Source of the DNA: Caenimonas aquaedulcis | Lineage (GTDB): Bacteria > Pseudomonadota > Gammaproteobacteria > Burkholderiales > Burkholderiaceae_C | DNA: 64,000 nucleotides | Assembly (NCBI RefSeq): GCF_015831345.1 | Contig: NZ_JADWYS010000001.1 | Coordinates: 3,252,618-3,316,617 of the forward strand | Reading direction: 5' to 3' | Shown here: piece by piece, positions 55,897-63,720 of the stretch | Numbering within the stretch: the first letter of the stretch is position 1 | Layout: each line of letters starts with the position of its first letter | Position numbers and translations under genes: made by a program | The notes under the pieces: model-generated | Database searches by the model: none | What the model saw: only the letters and a program-made list of their open reading frames with translations | What the model was told of the DNA's origin: nothing

Positions 55897-56517
55897 TTAC
55901 ACGTCGAAGAACACGGTTTCCTGCGCGCCCTGCATGTGGATATCGAAGGTGTACACAGGAACGCCTCCCTTGTCCTGCCGCTGCGCGATCAGGGTAGAGC
56001 GGCGCTCGGCAGGAACGGATTGCAGGGCGGCGTCCGACGCATTCGCCTGTGCCTCGTCGCTGAAGTACACGCGGGTGAAGGCGTGGAGCAGCAGCCCGCG
56101 CATCAGGACGATCACGTTGATGTGCGGCGCCTGGCCCGGGCCTTCCGCGCCGGGCTTGACCGTCCGGAAGCGGAAGCGAAGCTCCGGATCCGTGCCCGTG
56201 CCCATGCGCCCGAAAGCGCGAAAGCCGCTGGCCTTCACGTCGGCGATTGCGGCGGGGTAGCGGCCCGCCGAGTCGGCCTGGCTGATCTCCACCATGGCAT
56301 CCATGATCGGCTGTCCGTCGCCGTCGAGCACGCGGCCTTCCAGCACGATGTGCTGGCCCGGGGCCTCGGGCAGCGCCACGACGTCGTCGAAGGGCTGGCC
56401 GAAGTCATAGCCATACTGGCGCGCGGTCAGGCCGTACGCGAAGAAAGGGCCCACCGTCTGCGACGGCGTGGGCCCGAAATCGGCGGCCTGGCCGCTCATC
56501 ATCGAAGGAGTTTTCAT
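55897..56517 (-). CDS. pcaG: Protocatechuate 3,4-dioxygenase alpha subunit
   Basis: A 206-residue subunit of the ring-cleaving enzyme that opens protocatechuate to 3-carboxymuconate. PTPSQTVGPFFAYGL begins the intradiol fold, followed by LEGRVLDGDGQPIMDAMVEISQADSAGRYP, a stretch homologous to the catalytic subunit but lacking the full iron-ligand set. PHINVIVLMRGLLLHAFTRVYF is typical of the alpha chain. It directly follows pcaH: its start ATG overlaps the pcaH stop region by one base. Confidence 0.95.
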   Translation of the reverse strand: MKTPSMMSGQAADFGPTPSQTVGPFFAYGLTARQYGYDFGQPFDDVVALPEAPGQHIVLEGRVLDGDGQPIMDAMVEISQADSAGRYPAAIADVKASGFRAFGRMGTGTDPELRFRFRTVKPGAEGPGQAPHINVIVLMRGLLLHAFTRVYFSDEAQANASDAALQSVPAERRSTLIAQRQDKGGVPVYTFDIHMQGAQETVFFDV

Positions 56518-57221
56518 CAGCGGTTCTCGAAAGGGGTTTCATCGGCGCCGCGCAGCACCATGTCGAACACATAGCCGAGCGCGTAGCCTTCCTCGGTCAC
56601 GTCGAGGCTGAAGTCCGCGATCAGGCGCCGGCGCAGCCGCTCGGGGGCGCTCATCACCATGGGGTCGTACTGGTGCAGCGGGTCACCGGGGAAGTACATC
56701 TGCGTGACCAGGCGGCTGGCGAAGTGCTGGCCGAACAGCGACAGGTGGATGTGCTGCGGACGCCACGCGTTGGGATGGTTGCCCCACGGATACGCGCCCG
56801 GCTTGATCGTGAGGAAGCGATAGCGGCCCTCGCTGTCCGTCATGCACCGGCCCGCGCCCAGGAAGTTGGGGTCCAGCGGCGCGTCGTGCTGGTCGGCCTT
56901 GTGCACGTAGCGGCCGCAGGCGTTGGCCTGCCACAGTTCGACGAGCGTGTTGGCGACGGGGCGGCGGCGATCGTCGAGCACCTGGCCCGTGAGCACCATG
57001 CGTTCGCCGATCGGTTCGCCATTGCGGCGCGCATTGCGCGTGAGGTCGTGGTCGAGCTCGCCGACCGCATCGTGGCCATACACCGGTTGGGCGATCTCGC
57101 CCGGGGCAGCCTTCAGCGGCACCAGCGGTTTCGTGGGCCCGCGTTTCACGGTGGACTTGTAACCCGGGTAGACGTAGGGCGGGTGGTTTTCCCAGCCGCG
57201 GGGGGAGAGGGTGGTGGTCAT
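56517..57221 (-). CDS. pcaH: Protocatechuate 3,4-dioxygenase beta subunit
   Basis: A 234-residue iron(III)-binding subunit. By alignment to the known beta chain, the iron ligands are Tyr105 (ACGRYVHKAD), Tyr144 (KPGAYPWGNHP), and His157 plus His159 (WRPQHIHLSLFG). The first 60 residues (HPPYVYPGYKSTVKRGP) carry the usual beta extension. ATG 57221 is the conserved start, since an upstream in-frame start adds six residues over the promoter. It is divergent from a LysR-type regulator, the classical pcaQ arrangement. Confidence 0.96.
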   Translation of the reverse strand: MTTTLSPRGWENHPPYVYPGYKSTVKRGPTKPLVPLKAAPGEIAQPVYGHDAVGELDHDLTRNARRNGEPIGERMVLTGQVLDDRRRPVANTLVELWQANACGRYVHKADQHDAPLDPNFLGAGRCMTDSEGRYRFLTIKPGAYPWGNHPNAWRPQHIHLSLFGQHFASRLVTQMYFPGDPLHQYDPMVMSAPERLRRRLIADFSLDVTEEGYALGYVFDMVLRGADETPFENR

Positions 57222-57256
57222 GCGGGCCACTATATGCATAAGCGGAAAGCAGGTAA

Positions 57257-57280
57257 ATTGAATGTTTGGGAGTTTTCAAT
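57257..57280. promoter_or_regulatory. Candidate LysR-type operator between pcaH and pcaQ
   Basis: ATTGAA-N12-TTCAAT is a 24-bp dyad in the 71-bp divergent region, and overlapping TCAA-N5-TTGA sits just beyond. It is A/T-rich against a GC-rich background, as LysR-regulator sites usually are. It is not the rhizobial PcaQ box sequence. Confidence 0.4.
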
Positions 57281-57292
57281 CACTTTGAGTAA

Positions 57293-58246
57293 ATGACGCG
57301 TCCAGCCGTCCCTGCCTTGCCGTCCGGCTTTGCCCGCAATGTCCAGCTGCGCCACCTGCGTTGCCTGGTCGCCGTGGCGCAGGAGCGCAATCTCGCGCGG
57401 GCGGCGGAGCGGCTGGCGCTCAGCCAGCCCGCCGTATCGAAAACGCTCGCCGAACTCGAAGCCCTGTCGGGGCGGCGGCTGGTCGAGCGAGGGCGCAAGG
57501 GCGCCCGCCTCACCGCCGCCGGCGAAGACTTGCTCGCGCATGCCCTGCGCGTGCTCGACGCCGTCGGTGAAGCAGCCGAGAGCATGGAAGGCGGCACGCG
57601 TGCCGCGGGCGCGCGCCTGCGCCTGGGCGCACTGCCCAGCGTGGCGCCCGCATGGCTGCCGCGGGCCCTTGCCGCGTTCGGGCAGGCGCAACCGCAAGTG
57701 ACGGTCACCTTGACCACCGCGCCGAATGCTCCGCTGCTGGAATCGCTGCGCTCGGGGCAGCTGGACGCCGTGCTGGGGCGCATCGCGGATCCCCAGCACA
57801 TGGCGGGGCTGTCGTTCGAGCTCCTGCAGGCCGAATCGCTGGCGGTGGTCACCCGGCCCGGCCATCCCTTGGCGGGCCTGCCTGCCGCGTCGATCCATGC
57901 CGTACTGGAGTACCCACTCGTCGTGTACGGCGAGGGGACCATCCCGCGCCACAGCACCGACAGCTTCCTGTCGTCCTGGGGCCTGAAGTTGCCGGCGACG
58001 CGGCGGCTCGAAACACTGGACGTGGCCGTGGCGCGGCTCGTCGTGCGCGATTCCGACAGTGTGTGGTTCACCCCGCTCGGTGCGGCGGCCGACGACCTCG
58101 CGCAGGGAACGCTTGTTCGGCTGGCGCTGCCGACTCCCGGAACGGAAGAACCCGTGGGGTTGCTGGTGCGCAGCGATGCGGACCTGCCCGTGCATGCACG
58201 CGAATTCATCGCGCAGCTGCGGACCCTCGCAGGGCGCTCCCGCTAG
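57293..58246 (+). CDS. pcaQ: LysR-type regulator of protocatechuate genes (PcaQ-like)
   Basis: A 317-residue LysR-family activator. The N-terminal helix-turn-helix is RHLRCLVAVAQERNLARAAERLALSQPAVSKTLAELE, followed by LVERGRKGARLTAAG. The effector domain spans about residues 105-305. The gene is divergent from pcaHG across 71 bp, and PcaQ regulators respond to 3-carboxymuconate-type intermediates. Its end overlaps the convergent DUF1841 gene by four bases. Effector identity is inferred from context. Confidence 0.88.
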   Translation: MTRPAVPALPSGFARNVQLRHLRCLVAVAQERNLARAAERLALSQPAVSKTLAELEALSGRRLVERGRKGARLTAAGEDLLAHALRVLDAVGEAAESMEGGTRAAGARLRLGALPSVAPAWLPRALAAFGQAQPQVTVTLTTAPNAPLLESLRSGQLDAVLGRIADPQHMAGLSFELLQAESLAVVTRPGHPLAGLPAASIHAVLEYPLVVYGEGTIPRHSTDSFLSSWGLKLPATRRLETLDVAVARLVVRDSDSVWFTPLGAAADDLAQGTLVRLALPTPGTEEPVGLLVRSDADLPVHAREFIAQLRTLAGRSR

Positions 58247-58677
58247 TCCCGCGTCGCGCGCCGCTGCACGCAGGCGATGTAGGCATTGCCGTCCGGCGGC
58301 TTGCCCGAACGCTGGCTTTCCCAGAGCATCTGGCCCAGGCATTCCATCGCTTCATGATGCGCGTCATGCAGCGAATCGCGCCGGGCCGCCAGCAATTCCA
58401 CCGCCTGGCGGATGCCGCGCGGCTGGTCGATGGAGCATTGTTCGCTGATCGACAGGTGCATGGACAGGTGCAGGAAGGGGTTGGTCTGCCCGTCCTGGCC
58501 GTCGTACTGGCGCGCCACCGCCGCATCGGCATCGACGAGGTCGGGATCGTATTCCGGATGCTCCTGCATCCACTGGCCGGCCAGCGCTTCCAGGGCGTCG
58601 AGCGGACTGCCTTCGCGGGTCTTCGCGCGCACGGCGCAGAAGAACCGCCGCACGTCCTCTTGCGATGGATTGAACAT
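58243..58677 (-). CDS. DUF1841 family protein
   Basis: A 144-residue soluble protein of the DUF1841 family. It starts MFNPSQEDVRRFFCAVRAK and contains NPFLHLSMHLSISEQCSIDQPRGIR and a His/Glu-rich helix HDAHHEAMECLGQMLWESQR that could bind a metal. No signal peptide or membrane helix is seen. It lies between the pcaQ and IclR genes but on the reverse strand, and no link to aromatic catabolism is known. Function is unknown. Confidence 0.87.
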   Translation of the reverse strand: MFNPSQEDVRRFFCAVRAKTREGSPLDALEALAGQWMQEHPEYDPDLVDADAAVARQYDGQDGQTNPFLHLSMHLSISEQCSIDQPRGIRQAVELLAARRDSLHDAHHEAMECLGQMLWESQRSGKPPDGNAYIACVQRRATRD

Positions 58678-58716
58678 GCGGCCAGCGTAGCACGCACGTC
58701 AATTCCCTTGCGCCGC

Positions 58717-59514
58717 TCAGCTGGGCTGCGTGCCGAGCAGGTGCGAGATGGTCTGCGCCGCCTCGAGCAGCGCGGGAAGCATCGTCTCCTGCATGAGCTT
58801 GGGGCTGCTGCGGTTGGCCTGCCCGCTGATGTTGAGCGCGGCCACCATGCGGCCCGACCGGTTGGTGACCGGCGCCGCAATGGAGACGAGGCCTTCCTCC
58901 AGTTCCTGGTTGACCTGGCACCAGCCCTGCTTTCGCGCCTGTTGCACCTTGGCGAGAAGCGCGTCGACGTCCGTCAGCGTGTGCCGCGTGAGCTGGGAGC
59001 GCTTCGACGCACGCAGGCGGCGCACGGCTTCTTCGTCGGACAGCCCGGCCAGGAGCATGCGGCCCATCGACGTGCAGTACGCCGGCAGGCGCGAACCGAC
59101 CCCGAGCCCGATGCTCATGATCTTCCGCGTGGGCACGCGCAGCACGTAGACGATGTCGTTGCCGTCCAGCGCCGCGGCCGAGCAGGATTCCTTTACCTGC
59201 TCGACCAGGGCTTCCATCACGGGCTCCGCCAGGTTCCAGATCGGCATCGAGGACAGGTACGCAAAGCCCAGGTCGAGGATGCGCGGCGTGAGCGAAAAGA
59301 GCTTGCCGTCGCTCTCCACGTAGCCCAGGGTCTGCAGGGTGAGCAGGATGCGCCGCGCGCCGGCGCGGGTGAGTCCGGCGCGCCCGGCGACTTCGGTCAG
59401 GGTTTGCCGCGGCGCGGCGGCGCTGAACGAGCGGATGACGTCCAGCCCGCGTGCGAACGACTGCACGTAGCTGTCGCCGGGCTTGAGCACGCCCTCGTTC
59501 TGGGAAATTGCCAT
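58717..59514 (-). CDS. IclR-type regulator of beta-ketoadipate genes (PcaR/PcaU-like)
   Basis: A 265-residue regulator. The N-terminal winged helix reads SFARGLDVIRSFSAAAPRQTLTEVAGRAGLTRAGARRILLTL. The C-terminal effector domain includes SMGRMLLAG and VNQELEEGLVSIAAPV, typical of the PcaR/PcaU/PobR branch of IclR proteins. It is divergent from pcaIJF, and PcaR homologues activate these genes with beta-ketoadipate. The shared control region contains repeated GAAC/GTTC half-sites. Confidence 0.9.
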   Translation of the reverse strand: MAISQNEGVLKPGDSYVQSFARGLDVIRSFSAAAPRQTLTEVAGRAGLTRAGARRILLTLQTLGYVESDGKLFSLTPRILDLGFAYLSSMPIWNLAEPVMEALVEQVKESCSAAALDGNDIVYVLRVPTRKIMSIGLGVGSRLPAYCTSMGRMLLAGLSDEEAVRRLRASKRSQLTRHTLTDVDALLAKVQQARKQGWCQVNQELEEGLVSIAAPVTNRSGRMVAALNISGQANRSSPKLMQETMLPALLEAAQTISHLLGTQPS

Positions 59515-59545
59515 GGGATGGATTTGGACCTAAAATTCAATAGAC

Positions 59546-59568
59546 GAACAGTTGTTCACTATTAGAAC
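59546..59568. promoter_or_regulatory. Candidate IclR-type operator upstream of pcaI
   Basis: Three half-sites GAAC (59546-59549), GTTC (59554-59557) and GAAC (59565-59568) form overlapping dyads (GAACAGTTGTTC and GTTC-N7-GAAC) between the divergent regulator and pcaI. Their arrangement in the shared promoter region fits a PcaR-type site. Confidence 0.4.
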
Positions 59569-59630
59569 AATCTGAGAGACAGTTGGCAAGCGCCGCGAGG
59601 CGCCTGCGCACACATTCTGGAAGACATCCG

Positions 59631-60338
59631 ATGATCGACAAGATCGCCGCCTCCGTGGCCGAGGCGCTCGAAGGCATCGCCGACGGCGCCACCGTGATGA
59701 TTGGCGGCTTCGGCACCGCCGGCATCCCCAACGAACTCATCGCCGGACTCATCGAGCAGGGCGCGCGCGAGCTCACCGTCGTGAACAACAACGCGGGCAA
59801 CGGCGACCAGGGGCTGGCCGCGCTGCTCAAGGCCGGGCGCGTGCGCAAGATCATCTGCAGCTTTCCGCGCCAGGCCGACAGCTTCGTCTTCGACGAGCTG
59901 TACCGCAGCGGCAAGCTCGAGCTCGAGCTCGTGCCGCAGGGCAACCTCGCCGAGCGCATCCGCGCGGCCGGCGCCGGCATCGGCGCGTTCTTCTCGCCGA
60001 CCGGCTACGGCACCGAGCTCGCGAAGGGCAAGGAAACGCGCGAGATCAACGGCAGGCCGTACGTGCTGGAGCACCCGATCTATGGCGACGTCGCGTTGAT
60101 CAAGGCCGAACGGGGCGACCGCTGGGGCAACCTCACCTACCGCATGGCGGCGCGCAACTTCGGACCGGTGATGGCCATGGGCGCGAAGCGCACCATCGCG
60201 ACCGTGCACGACATCGTCGAGCTCGGGCAGCTCGACCCGGAACACATCGTCACCCCCGGCATCTTCGTGAGCAGGATCGTCAAGGTCGCGCGCGTCGCGA
60301 CGCAGGCCGGCGGTTTCAAGCAGGGAGCGACGGCATGA
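59631..60338 (+). CDS. pcaI: 3-oxoadipate CoA-transferase subunit A
   Basis: A 235-residue subunit that, with PcaJ, moves CoA from succinyl-CoA to 3-oxoadipate. MIGGFGTAGIPNELIAGLIE and VVNNNAGNGDQGLAALLKAG mark the alpha subunit of class I CoA-transferases. The ATG at 59631 (MIDKIAASV) follows GGAAG. An in-frame start upstream at 59583 would add a basic tail and is rejected. pcaJ starts four bases before its stop. Confidence 0.95.
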   Translation: MIDKIAASVAEALEGIADGATVMIGGFGTAGIPNELIAGLIEQGARELTVVNNNAGNGDQGLAALLKAGRVRKIICSFPRQADSFVFDELYRSGKLELELVPQGNLAERIRAAGAGIGAFFSPTGYGTELAKGKETREINGRPYVLEHPIYGDVALIKAERGDRWGNLTYRMAARNFGPVMAMGAKRTIATVHDIVELGQLDPEHIVTPGIFVSRIVKVARVATQAGGFKQGATA

Positions 60339-60976
60339 GCTATACGAAACGCACCAAGGACCAGCTCGCGCAGCGCGTGGCCCGCGACATCCACGACGGC
60401 GCCTATGTCAACCTGGGCATCGGCATGCCCACGCTCGTGGCCAACCACCTGCCGGCCGGCATCGAAGTGATCCTCCACAGCGAGAACGGCATCCTCGGCA
60501 TGGGCCCCGCGCCCGCCGCGGGCCACGAGGACTACGACTTGATCAACGCCGGCAAGCAACCCGTCACGCTGCTGCCGGGCGGCGCCTTCTTCCACCACGC
60601 GGACAGCTTCGCGATGATGCGCGGCGGCCACCTGGACATCTGCGTGCTCGGCGCGTTCCAGGTGTCGGCCACCGGCGACCTGGCGAACTGGCACACCGGC
60701 GAGAAGGATGCGATCCCCGCGGTCGGCGGCGCGATGGACCTCGCGATCGGCGCCAAGCAGACCTGGGTGATGATGGACCTGCTCACCAAGAAGGGCGAGA
60801 GCAAGGTCGTCGCGACCTGCGGCTACCCGCTCACCGGCATCGCCTGCGTGAAGCGCATCTATTCGGACCTCGCCACGCTCGACTGCACGCCCCAGGGCCT
60901 GCGCCTGGTCGACAAGGTGGAGGGACTCGAACACGCGGAACTCGAACGCCTCGTCGGCCTGCCGATCGCGGCCTGA
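60335..60976 (+). CDS. pcaJ: 3-oxoadipate CoA-transferase subunit B
   Basis: A 213-residue beta subunit. VNLGIGMPTLVANHLPAG and the catalytic Glu in LHSENGILGMGPAP are the class I signature, with GGAFFHHADSFAMMRGGHLDICVLGAFQV following. It overlaps pcaI by four bases; the thiolase gene begins 31 bases after it. Confidence 0.96.
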   Translation: MSYTKRTKDQLAQRVARDIHDGAYVNLGIGMPTLVANHLPAGIEVILHSENGILGMGPAPAAGHEDYDLINAGKQPVTLLPGGAFFHHADSFAMMRGGHLDICVLGAFQVSATGDLANWHTGEKDAIPAVGGAMDLAIGAKQTWVMMDLLTKKGESKVVATCGYPLTGIACVKRIYSDLATLDCTPQGLRLVDKVEGLEHAELERLVGLPIAA

Positions 60977-61007
60977 TACGCCACCTGACATCCTGGAAAG
61001 CCACACC

Positions 61008-62213
61008 ATGTCCCAGCAAGCCTTCATCTGCGACGCGATCCGCACGCCTTTCGGCCGCTACGGCGGCGCCCTGTCCTCCATCCGCACCGACGACCTCGGC
61101 GCGATCCCGCTGCGCGCGCTGATGGCGCGCAACCCGCGCGTCGACTGGCAGGCGGTGACCGACGTGATCTACGGCTGCGCCAACCAGGCCGGGGAGGACA
61201 ACCGCAACGTCGCGCGCATGGCCAGCCTCCTCGCCGGCCTGCCGGTGGAGCTGCCCGGCGCGACCGTGAACCGCCTGTGCGGCTCCGGGCTCGACGCGGT
61301 GGGCACCGCCGCACGCGCCATCAAGGCCGGCGAAGCCACGATGATGATCGCGGGCGGCGTCGAGAGCATGAGCCGCGCGCCCTTCGTCATGCCCAAGGCC
61401 GAGAGCGCCTTCTCCCGCAACAACGCGGTGTATGACACCACCATCGGCTGGCGCTTCGTCAACAAGCTCATGAAGGAGATGCACGGCGTCGACTCCATGC
61501 CCGAGACCGCGGAGAACGTGGCCATCGATTACAGGATCGAGCGCGAGGCGCAGGACCGCATGGCGCTTGCGTCGCAGCTGAAGGCCGTCGCGGCGCAGCA
61601 GGCGGGCTTCTTCGATGGCGAGATCACGCCCGTCACCATCCCGCAGAAAAAGGGCGAGGCGATCGTCGTGGCGAAGGACGAACACCCGCGGGAGACGAGC
61701 ATGGAGGCGCTGGCCAAACTGAAGGGCGTGGTGCGTCCCGATGGCACCGTGACGGCCGGCAACGCGAGCGGCGTGAACGACGGCGCTTGCGCATTGCTCA
61801 TCGCCGATGAAGCGTCCGCCGCGAAATACGGGCTCACGCCGCGTGCGCGCATCGTGGGCATGGCCACCGCCGGCGTGCCGCCGCGCGTGATGGGCATCGG
61901 ACCCGCGCCGGCCACGCAGAAGGTGCTGGCGCTCACCGGCATCACGCTGGACCAGCTGGACGTGATCGAACTGAACGAAGCCTTCGCGGCGCAAGGCCTG
62001 GCCGTCCTGCGCATGCTGGGCCTGAAGGACGACGACGCGCGTGTGAACCCGAACGGCGGCGCGATCGCGCTCGGACACCCGCTCGGCGCGTCGGGCGCAC
62101 GCCTGGCCACCACCGCGGTGAACCAGCTGCACAAGGTCAAGGGCCGCTACGCGCTGTGCACCATGTGCATCGGCGTGGGGCAGGGCATCGCGGTGATCCT
62201 CGAACGCGTCTAG
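61008..62213 (+). CDS. pcaF: 3-oxoadipyl-CoA thiolase
   Basis: A 401-residue thiolase cleaving 3-oxoadipyl-CoA to succinyl-CoA and acetyl-CoA, the last step shared by the protocatechuate and phenylacetate routes. The acylated Cys is Cys91 (NRLCGSGLDA). The catalytic His is in IALGHPLGASGAR and the second Cys in YALCTMCIGVGQG. It completes pcaIJF and could equally serve the paa genes in this window, as PaaJ does. The 3' end overlaps the convergent P450 gene by four bases. Confidence 0.96.
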   Translation: MSQQAFICDAIRTPFGRYGGALSSIRTDDLGAIPLRALMARNPRVDWQAVTDVIYGCANQAGEDNRNVARMASLLAGLPVELPGATVNRLCGSGLDAVGTAARAIKAGEATMMIAGGVESMSRAPFVMPKAESAFSRNNAVYDTTIGWRFVNKLMKEMHGVDSMPETAENVAIDYRIEREAQDRMALASQLKAVAAQQAGFFDGEITPVTIPQKKGEAIVVAKDEHPRETSMEALAKLKGVVRPDGTVTAGNASGVNDGACALLIADEASAAKYGLTPRARIVGMATAGVPPRVMGIGPAPATQKVLALTGITLDQLDVIELNEAFAAQGLAVLRMLGLKDDDARVNPNGGAIALGHPLGASGARLATTAVNQLHKVKGRYALCTMCIGVGQGIAVILERV

Positions 62214-63637
62214 CGCAGGCGCATCGTCAGGCCCACGGGCGACATCGTGAACGCGAGGAGTTCCTCGGCTTCACCGCCGCCCGGCGCGTCCACGCCCTCG
62301 ATGTCGAAGCGCGCCAGCAGCATCGCCATCGCCATCTTGATCTCCAGCATCGCGAGATAGCGACCCGGGCACACGCGCGGGCCGCTGCCGAACGGCATCG
62401 CGACGCGCTTGGCAGACGCGGGCGCCTGCTCGCCGGACCCCGCCTCCAGCCATCGTTCCGGGATGAATCGCGCGGGCTCGGGAAAGTGCCTGTCGTCCAT
62501 GGTCGCGTGACGAAGCACGGACCAGATGAGGGTGTTCGCGGGCACCGCGACGCCGCCGACGACCGTGTCCTGCACGGCTTCGACGGGAAGGTTCGGCGCG
62601 ACCGGCTTCAGGCGCATGGTCTCGTTCGCGCAGGCTTCCAGGTAGTCGAGCGACGCCATCTGCTCCGCCGTGAAGGCATGCGGGTCCGGCGCGAGGCGGC
62701 GCACCTCGTCGCGGGCGCGCTGCAGCGCCTGCGGGTTGCGATGCAGCAGGTGGATCATCCAGGCGAGCGTGTTGGCGGTGGTGTCTTCGCCCGCGAGCAG
62801 CATGGTCGTCACATTGCCGGCGACGTCCTTGTCGTCCAGCCCGCTGCCCGGTTCGTCGGCGGCGACGATCATCGCCTCCAGCAGGTTGGACGGCCGCTCG
62901 CGCAGCGCCGGGTCGACGCGCAGGCGTTCGCGCGCATGGGCGATGAACCCGTCGATGGCCAGGTTGATCTCCCGCACGCTCTCGTCGAGCTGGCGGTCCG
63001 CCGCGCGGCGCACGTAGCGCCAGTACGGGAACATCGAGAAGATGCGCCGGAACAACGCGGGGAAGATCTTGTCGAGGTGCCGCTGGATCACGTCGTCGTC
63101 GGACTCGAGCGTGTTCACGTCCGTGCCGAAGGCGAGGCCCGAGATCGTGTCGACCGTGTAGCGCATGAGGTCGGCCTGCAGGTCGATCGCCGCGCCTGCG
63201 CGTGCGGCCGCCTCCCAGCGGCCCTGCAGCCGCAAGGTGACCTTCTGGAGCGACGGAAAGTACGCGCGCACGTTGGCGGGCGAAAAGCTCGCCATCACCA
63301 TACGGCGCTGGTTGCGCCAGAGCTCGCCCTCGGCCGCGAAGAGACCGGGCTTCAAGCCCATCTCCCTGGCGATGTCGCGGCTGCGATGCGGGCGGCGGAA
63401 GGCGTGCGGGCGTTCGCGCAGCACGCTCGTGATGACCTGGGGGTCCGAGAGGATCAGCATGCGGCGCGGACCGAGCTTGATGCGATACATCGGCCCGAAC
63501 TCGCGCGCCCAGCGCTCGAGGTCCTGGTGGATGCGCGGCACGGTGACCTGCAGGCTGTTGCCCAGCACGGGAATGCCCGGCGGGCCCGGCAGGTCTTCGA
63601 AGCGGCGCCCGGCGGCGATGGCGGCGGGATCGCTCAC
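62210..63637 (-). CDS. Cytochrome P450
   Basis: A 475-residue heme monooxygenase without an N-terminal membrane anchor, so probably soluble. The start LPGPPGIPVLGNSLQ is the usual proline-rich entry. The I-helix motif is MLLAGEDTTANTLAW, the ExxR motif is in CANETMRLKPVAPNLP, and the heme Cys is Cys423 in FGSGPRVCPGRYLA. The pattern resembles eukaryote-like class P450s acting on fatty or terpenoid substrates. The start is GTG 63637, preceded by a seven-codon reading frame that carries the better ribosome site. Redox partner genes are not adjacent. Confidence 0.93.
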   Translation of the reverse strand: MSDPAAIAAGRRFEDLPGPPGIPVLGNSLQVTVPRIHQDLERWAREFGPMYRIKLGPRRMLILSDPQVITSVLRERPHAFRRPHRSRDIAREMGLKPGLFAAEGELWRNQRRMVMASFSPANVRAYFPSLQKVTLRLQGRWEAAARAGAAIDLQADLMRYTVDTISGLAFGTDVNTLESDDDVIQRHLDKIFPALFRRIFSMFPYWRYVRRAADRQLDESVREINLAIDGFIAHARERLRVDPALRERPSNLLEAMIVAADEPGSGLDDKDVAGNVTTMLLAGEDTTANTLAWMIHLLHRNPQALQRARDEVRRLAPDPHAFTAEQMASLDYLEACANETMRLKPVAPNLPVEAVQDTVVGGVAVPANTLIWSVLRHATMDDRHFPEPARFIPERWLEAGSGEQAPASAKRVAMPFGSGPRVCPGRYLAMLEIKMAMAMLLARFDIEGVDAPGGGEAEELLAFTMSPVGLTMRLR

Positions 63638-63657
63638 GCGATGTGTTCCGTCTTCAT
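63634..63657 (-). other. Seven-codon leader frame before the P450 gene
   Basis: ATG 63657 with GAGGAG at ideal spacing opens MKTEHIA and stops at TGA, whose first two bases are the last two of the P450 GTG start (GTGA). This suggests translational coupling or an alternative initiation context, not an established gene. Confidence 0.4.
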
Positions 63658-63720
63658 GGTGATCTCCTCGTCGAACAGGCGCAGTGTAGGCTTTCCGCCG
63701 GCTGCGACAATCGGGCTGCC

